DNA from: Planctomycetaceae bacterium
GTDB taxonomy: Bacteria; Planctomycetota; Planctomycetia; Planctomycetales; Planctomycetaceae
Assembly: GCA_015487825.1 (NCBI GenBank)
Contig: WFOZ01000099.1
Coordinates: 1 to 10,414 of the forward strand
Length of the DNA: 10,414 nucleotides
Direction: 5' to 3'
Notes under the pieces: model-generated
Told to the model about the DNA's origin: nothing
Databases searched by the model: none
What the model saw: the letters and a program-made list of their open reading frames with translations, nothing else
In this document: positions 6,592 through 10,414 of the stretch, one piece after another
Layout: each line of letters begins with the position of its first letter
Numbering within the stretch: the first letter of the stretch is position 1
Position numbers and translations under genes: made by a program

Positions 6592-9500
6592 TCAGGCAGC
6601 GGCGGAGTTTCCTTTTGTTTTGAATTCGCCGTTTTCTCCCACGTCGTCTACCTGGACTGTCAGCCGTTTGGAAATGCCTGCTTCTTCCATCGTCACCCCG
6701 AAGATGCGGTCGGCTGCGGTCATTGTTCTTTTGCGATGTGTGATGACAATAAACTGGGTCTGGTCGTGGAATTGTGTCAGAACACTGGCAAAGCGGTCGA
6801 TGTTTGCTTCGTCGAGTGCAGCATCCACTTCGTCCAGAATACAGAACGGGCTCGGGCGGCTTTTGAAAATTGCAAGTAGCAACGCCACAGCTGTCATTGT
6901 TTTTTCTCCCCCCGAAAGAAGTGAGATGCTGCGAAGTTCCTTGCCTGGCGGTCGAGCAACAATTTCGATACCACATTCGAGAGGGTCGGTTTCATCTTCC
7001 ATCAGCAAATCGCCTTCGCCTCCTCCAAATAGTTGGCGGTAAAGTTGCTGAAACTGCTCGCGAATGGCGATAAAACTTTCCATGAAAATTCGGCGGGATT
7101 CGGAATTCAATTTCCGTATAATATCTTCCAGAGTTGCTTGTGCGTGCTTCAAATCCTGTAGCTGCGTACTGAGGTGCTTATAGCGGAATTCGAGTTCATC
7201 CAACCCCTGCAATGATTCCGGATCGACGGCTCCCAGTTTTTTTATCTTTTTGCGTAAACGGTTTACTTCCCGTTCAATTTCCTCTCGCGCCTCTTCATAC
7301 GGAATTTCAGAATCCTCCCATGCCCATCGATTTTCCTGAAGAAATTCCTCATCGATCAGTGAAAGTGGATCAGTAATTTCTGCGATCTGGTGAGGCTGCT
7401 CTATCTCATCCGGCTGTTCTTCGCCGGCTTCTTCAGGCACTTCTGAAATTGCCTCAGGATCATCATCTTCTTCAACCTGTTGTGCTATCACTGATTGTGG
7501 GAGTTCAAGTTCCGGAATTTCTTCTCCGGATCGCATGGCATAATAAGGAACGAATGCCGAAACCTGATGTTCGTGCAAGTCTCTTAATGAAAGTTGATAA
7601 TCATCGGTCAATTTTTCGACAAGAGATTCCAGCTCGTTTTCCAGATCTTTCTGTTCAATGCGCAGATCCTGCAACTGTTGTTCGTGAGCTCTTTTCGATT
7701 CGGAAATTGTGCGAAGTTGTTCGGTCAGCTGGTCACGTTGAACCTGCGTTTCTCCACGCATGCGGCGTACGCGTCGAACTTCAACCTGAAGCTGCTCACC
7801 AATTAAAAACAGCTCAGCCAGTTGAGACTGTGCGTTAAGAATTTGCAACTCGGTCTGATTCTGCTTCTGGACTGCAAGCTTGAGACGGGATTCCGCTTCG
7901 TTGTACTGATTATCCCTCAAGCGTGAATCATTGCGTAAGCGTTTGAGAACATTTTCAATTGCGGTTAATTGTTCTTTGACCTTAGCCAGCCCCAATTGGT
8001 ATTGGCTTTGATTGGTAATAAGTTCCTGTTTCTGCTTCTGGAGCGTTTGTAGTTCTTCTTCGATACTGGTTGCCTGGTTGCGGATTGATTCTAATGTCGT
8101 CTGATATTCTTTTAGTTTGTGGTGTTCCTGTTCAATTTCCCGTCCGACATCCTGCTGTTGTTGTGTTAACGAGGCGAGATCCTGTTCGAGTCGTCCTTTT
8201 TCCTGAATAGCCTGAGTTTGCTTTGTGCGAGCAAGTATCAGCTTCTGGCCAAGATCGGTCAACTCGGCTGATTGCTTTTCCATCCAGCTTTGTGCTGTTT
8301 TAATTTCCGTATCAAGCCGACTGAGCAGCTCGTCAAATTCTGTCGTTTTGCCCGTTAACCTGTTGATATGCCGTTCGAGCTGGTTCACCTCATTTTTTAA
8401 CCGGCGGATCTCACTTCTGCGGGAAACGATAGAAGATTCCAATTGCAGCGTCCCGGTTTGAATCATGCCATCCCGGTCGAGCATGTCGCCCTGCAATGTC
8501 AGAAATTGAAGTGGAATGGGAGCTGCCAGTGAGAACCGTCTGGCAGTTGTTAATGTATCGACAACCCAGGTCTGACTGAGATAACGCTCAATCAACCCGC
8601 GATAAGCTGGTTCACATTGCACCAGATGGTCGGCTCTGGCGATAACATTTTCAGAATGCTGTAGCGATTCCAGGTATTTCTGAACAGCGGGATCGGTTAC
8701 TTCTGTCGGTAACGCAGATTTGCCGCTGGGAACTTCCAGAAAACCGATACGTCCTTCGAATTGTGTTTCACCACGGTCCAGGTATTCGAGGATTGGCTGG
8801 AGCTGATCGACAATAATCATTTCAGAACCACCTCCGCCACCGAATGCGATTTCAATCAGCGGAGCATATTCAAGTTCGCATTCGATAAAATCCGCCAGGA
8901 TGCCGAGCACATGTTTCCAGGGAGGCAGCGGACTTTGTCGGGATCGTTGCAGAATTTCCTGAACGCCAACACTCAAGCCGAGTTGGCGTTTTTCCATGTC
9001 TTCCAGTAATCCGAGCCGTGCTTCCCAGGCGCTGCGTTGTTCGCGGTCTTCTCTCATGCGGGCGTGGATGGCATCGAGTTCGTGCCGCAGCTCCTGCTTG
9101 CGCGATTCGATTTGAGCGATACGCTGCTTATGTTCCTGATTAACAGAAGCTGCCTGTTCGTAAATATCTTGTGCAGTCGCCACTTCATCCGATCTTTGCT
9201 GGATTGTCTGCTCTGCCTGCTCGATTTCCAGTCGCACACGATCAATGGCAGCCAGGACGGTCTCCTGCCGCTGCTTCAGATGGACAAGATGGTTTTCGGA
9301 AGTTGCCTGAAGGCGAAGTTGTTCCTGTAACTCGCGTGTCAGATTGTTCTGAGTATCTCGTTGCTGTTCAAGAAGTTGATTGATTTCAACAAGTAGAGAT
9401 TCATCCAGATGTTGCTCCTGCTGCTTCTGTTCGACAGCCAGTTTTGCCTGAAGAAACAGTTGCTCTTCATTTGCAATTTCCAGTTGAATTTCATGGACTC

Positions 9501-10414
9501 TGCGTTTCAAGTCCTGCCGCTGTTTGCGGAGAATTTCACATTCGTGGTCGATTTCGTTACTGCGTTCACGTTGATGATGCAGAGATGTCTGCAGGCTGGA
9601 ACGCTGCTGCATCAATGAAGACAGGCTTCCTTCGGTTTGTTGAAGTTGTTCGTCAACTCGATTGAATTCCTCCCGTAGCTGTTTTCGCTGAGCTTCGAAG
9701 GATTGCTGCTCTGCTTTCGCCTGGTTAACCTGCTCGCTCAGGGAAGTCGCTTCAGTATGCAGATTGGTCAGCGTGAAATACAATCTGCGAGAATCGTCGG
9801 CTGCCAGCCCGAGCCAGAGTGCATCGTAGCTTCTTGTCAGATCCCGAAATTTCGCCGCTTTGCCAGCCTGATTTCTGCGGCCATGCAGTTGTGTTTCGAC
9901 TTCATCAACAATGTCGGTAAGCCGCAGCAGGTTTTGGGAAACACGTTCCAGTTTTCTTTCGGCATCAATCCTTCGAGATTTGAAGCGGCTGATGCCGGCT
10001 GCTTCGTCGAACAGAATCCGTCGTGTTGATGGGTTTCCCTGGAGGACCTGGCCGACTCGTCCCTGTTCGATAATCGAATAAGCAGAAGTGGCAGCTCCGG
10101 TACCCATGAAAAGTTCACGGATATCTTTCAGTCGGCATATTTCGCCATTGATTAAATATTCGGAATCACCTCCCTGATACAGCCTGCGCGTAATACGCAC
10201 TTCATCTGCATCAAGCTCCAGAAAACGTGCACTGTTTTCGAATGTCAGCGATGCTTCTGCAAAGCCGCTTGCTTTGCGAGATCGAGAACCACTGAAAATG
10301 ACATCCGACATCTGCTTGCCACGCAGACTTTTGGGACTTTGGTCTCCCAGCAGCCACTTCATGGCGTCAACAACATTACTTTTGCCGGATCCGTTCGGAC
10401 CGACAACGCACGTA
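6592..10414 (-). CDS. smc: Chromosome segregation and condensation protein SMC; N-terminal end cut by window
   Basis: SMC dimers with ScpAB organise and condense the bacterial chromosome. The frame stays open past the Met codon at 10362: upstream in frame it reads [19 protein letters not shown], with the Walker A loop at 10401-10378. The true start is therefore beyond the right edge and 10362 is internal. About 1273 residues are visible. In order: the ATPase head half with Walker A, a first coiled coil (about 9830-8990), a hinge (about 8990-8450), a second coiled coil (about 8440-7140), the signature LSGGEK (6918-6901), Walker B with [11 protein letters not shown] (about 6840-6804), and an [10 protein letters not shown] stretch. 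Two oddities stand out: a run of five glycines in the hinge (about 8827-8841), and an insertion of about 85 acidic residues (about 7305-7570) just before the C-terminal head. With it the protein is longer than the usual 1150-1200. Several long shadow frames lie opposite the coiled coils. Confidence 0.95.
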   Translation of the reverse strand, partial: TCVVGPNGSGKSNVVDAMKWLLGDQSPKSLRGKQMSDVIFSGSRSRKASGFAEASLTFENSARFLELDADEVRITRRLYQGGDSEYLINGEICRLKDIRELFMGTGAATSAYSIIEQGRVGQVLQGNPSTRRILFDEAAGISRFKSRRIDAERKLERVSQNLLRLTDIVDEVETQLHGRRNQAGKAAKFRDLTRSYDALWLGLAADDSRRLYFTLTNLHTEATSLSEQVNQAKAEQQSFEAQRKQLREEFNRVDEQLQQTEGSLSSLMQQRSSLQTSLHHQRERSNEIDHECEILRKQRQDLKRRVHEIQLEIANEEQLFLQAKLAVEQKQQEQHLDESLLVEINQLLEQQRDTQNNLTRELQEQLRLQATSENHLVHLKQRQETVLAAIDRVRLEIEQAEQTIQQRSDEVATAQDIYEQAASVNQEHKQRIAQIESRKQELRHELDAIHARMREDREQRSAWEARLGLLEDMEKRQLGLSVGVQEILQRSRQSPLPPWKHVLGILADFIECELEYAPLIEIAFGGGGGSEMIIVDQLQPILEYLDRGETQFEGRIGFLEVPSGKSALPTEVTDPAVQKYLESLQHSENVIARADHLVQCEPAYRGLIERYLSQTWVVDTLTTARRFSLAAPIPLQFLTLQGDMLDRDGMIQTGTLQLESSIVSRRSEIRRLKNEVNQLERHINRLTGKTTEFDELLSRLDTEIKTAQSWMEKQSAELTDLGQKLILARTKQTQAIQEKGRLEQDLASLTQQQQDVGREIEQEHHKLKEYQTTLESIRNQATSIEEELQTLQKQKQELITNQSQYQLGLAKVKEQLTAIENVLKRLRNDSRLRDNQYNEAESRLKLAVQKQNQTELQILNAQSQLAELFLIGEQLQVEVRRVRRMRGETQVQRDQLTEQLRTISESKRAHEQQLQDLRIEQKDLENELESLVEKLTDDYQLSLRDLHEHQVSAFVPYYAMRSGEEIPELELPQSVIAQQVEEDDDPEAISEVPEEAGEEQPDEIEQPHQIAEITDPLSLIDEEFLQENRWAWEDSEIPYEEAREEIEREVNRLRKKIKKLGAVDPESLQGLDELEFRYKHLSTQLQDLKHAQATLEDIIRKLNSESRRIFMESFIAIREQFQQLYRQLFGGGEGDLLMEDETDPLECGIEIVARPPGKELRSISLLSGGEKTMTAVALLLAIFKSRPSPFCILDEVDAALDEANIDRFASVLTQFHDQTQFIVITHRKRTMTAADRIFGVTMEEAGISKRLTVQVDDVGENGEFKTKGNSAAA

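Noticed and set aside
7449..7838. 129-codon frame opposite smc
   Set aside because: It lies wholly within the SMC coiled coil on the other strand; coiled-coil codons often give long antisense frames. The translation has no recognisable domain.

Overview
The window looks like ordinary chromosomal DNA from a planctomycete, probably of the Planctomycetaceae type; the genus cannot be fixed from sequence alone. Three things point there: homologues of archaeal-type C1-cofactor genes (a beta-RFAP synthase, a DUF447 protein and an MfnE-like kinase) in a bacterium, a secreted DUF1080 protein, and a short P-loop ATPase coupled to an arrestin-like protein. Shine-Dalgarno sequences are patchy. No tRNA, rRNA, CRISPR array or transposase was found.

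Layout, left to right. Bases 1-1187 on the minus strand hold a translationally coupled pair: DUF447 protein, then beta-RFAP synthase, which is cut by the left edge. A control region at 1188-1531 separates this pair from plus-strand genes. It carries a possible Fur-like box over a -10 element and a symmetric 53-base inverted repeat. On the plus strand follow a secreted DUF1080 protein (1532-2248), a coupled two-gene unit of an arrestin-like beta-sandwich protein and a P-loop NTPase (2277-3265), an MfnE-like kinase (3432-4037), an AlaC-type aminotransferase (4167-5408) and a zinc-finger-less DnaJ (5551-6474). From 6592 to the right edge the minus strand encodes the chromosome condensation protein SMC. 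Its start lies outside the window, and the visible part carries a long acidic insertion.

The beta-RFAP synthase, DUF447 protein and MfnE-like kinase fit one theme: making the tetrahydromethanopterin and methanofuran-type cofactors used for formaldehyde oxidation. They lie in two separate transcription units split by unrelated genes. The aminotransferase, DnaJ and SMC are housekeeping genes.

The most unexpected structure is a pair of about 57-base intergenic repeats in opposite orientation (3267-3323 and 6471-6526). They share an exact 18-base outer end and bracket the kinase, aminotransferase and dnaJ genes like terminal inverted repeats.
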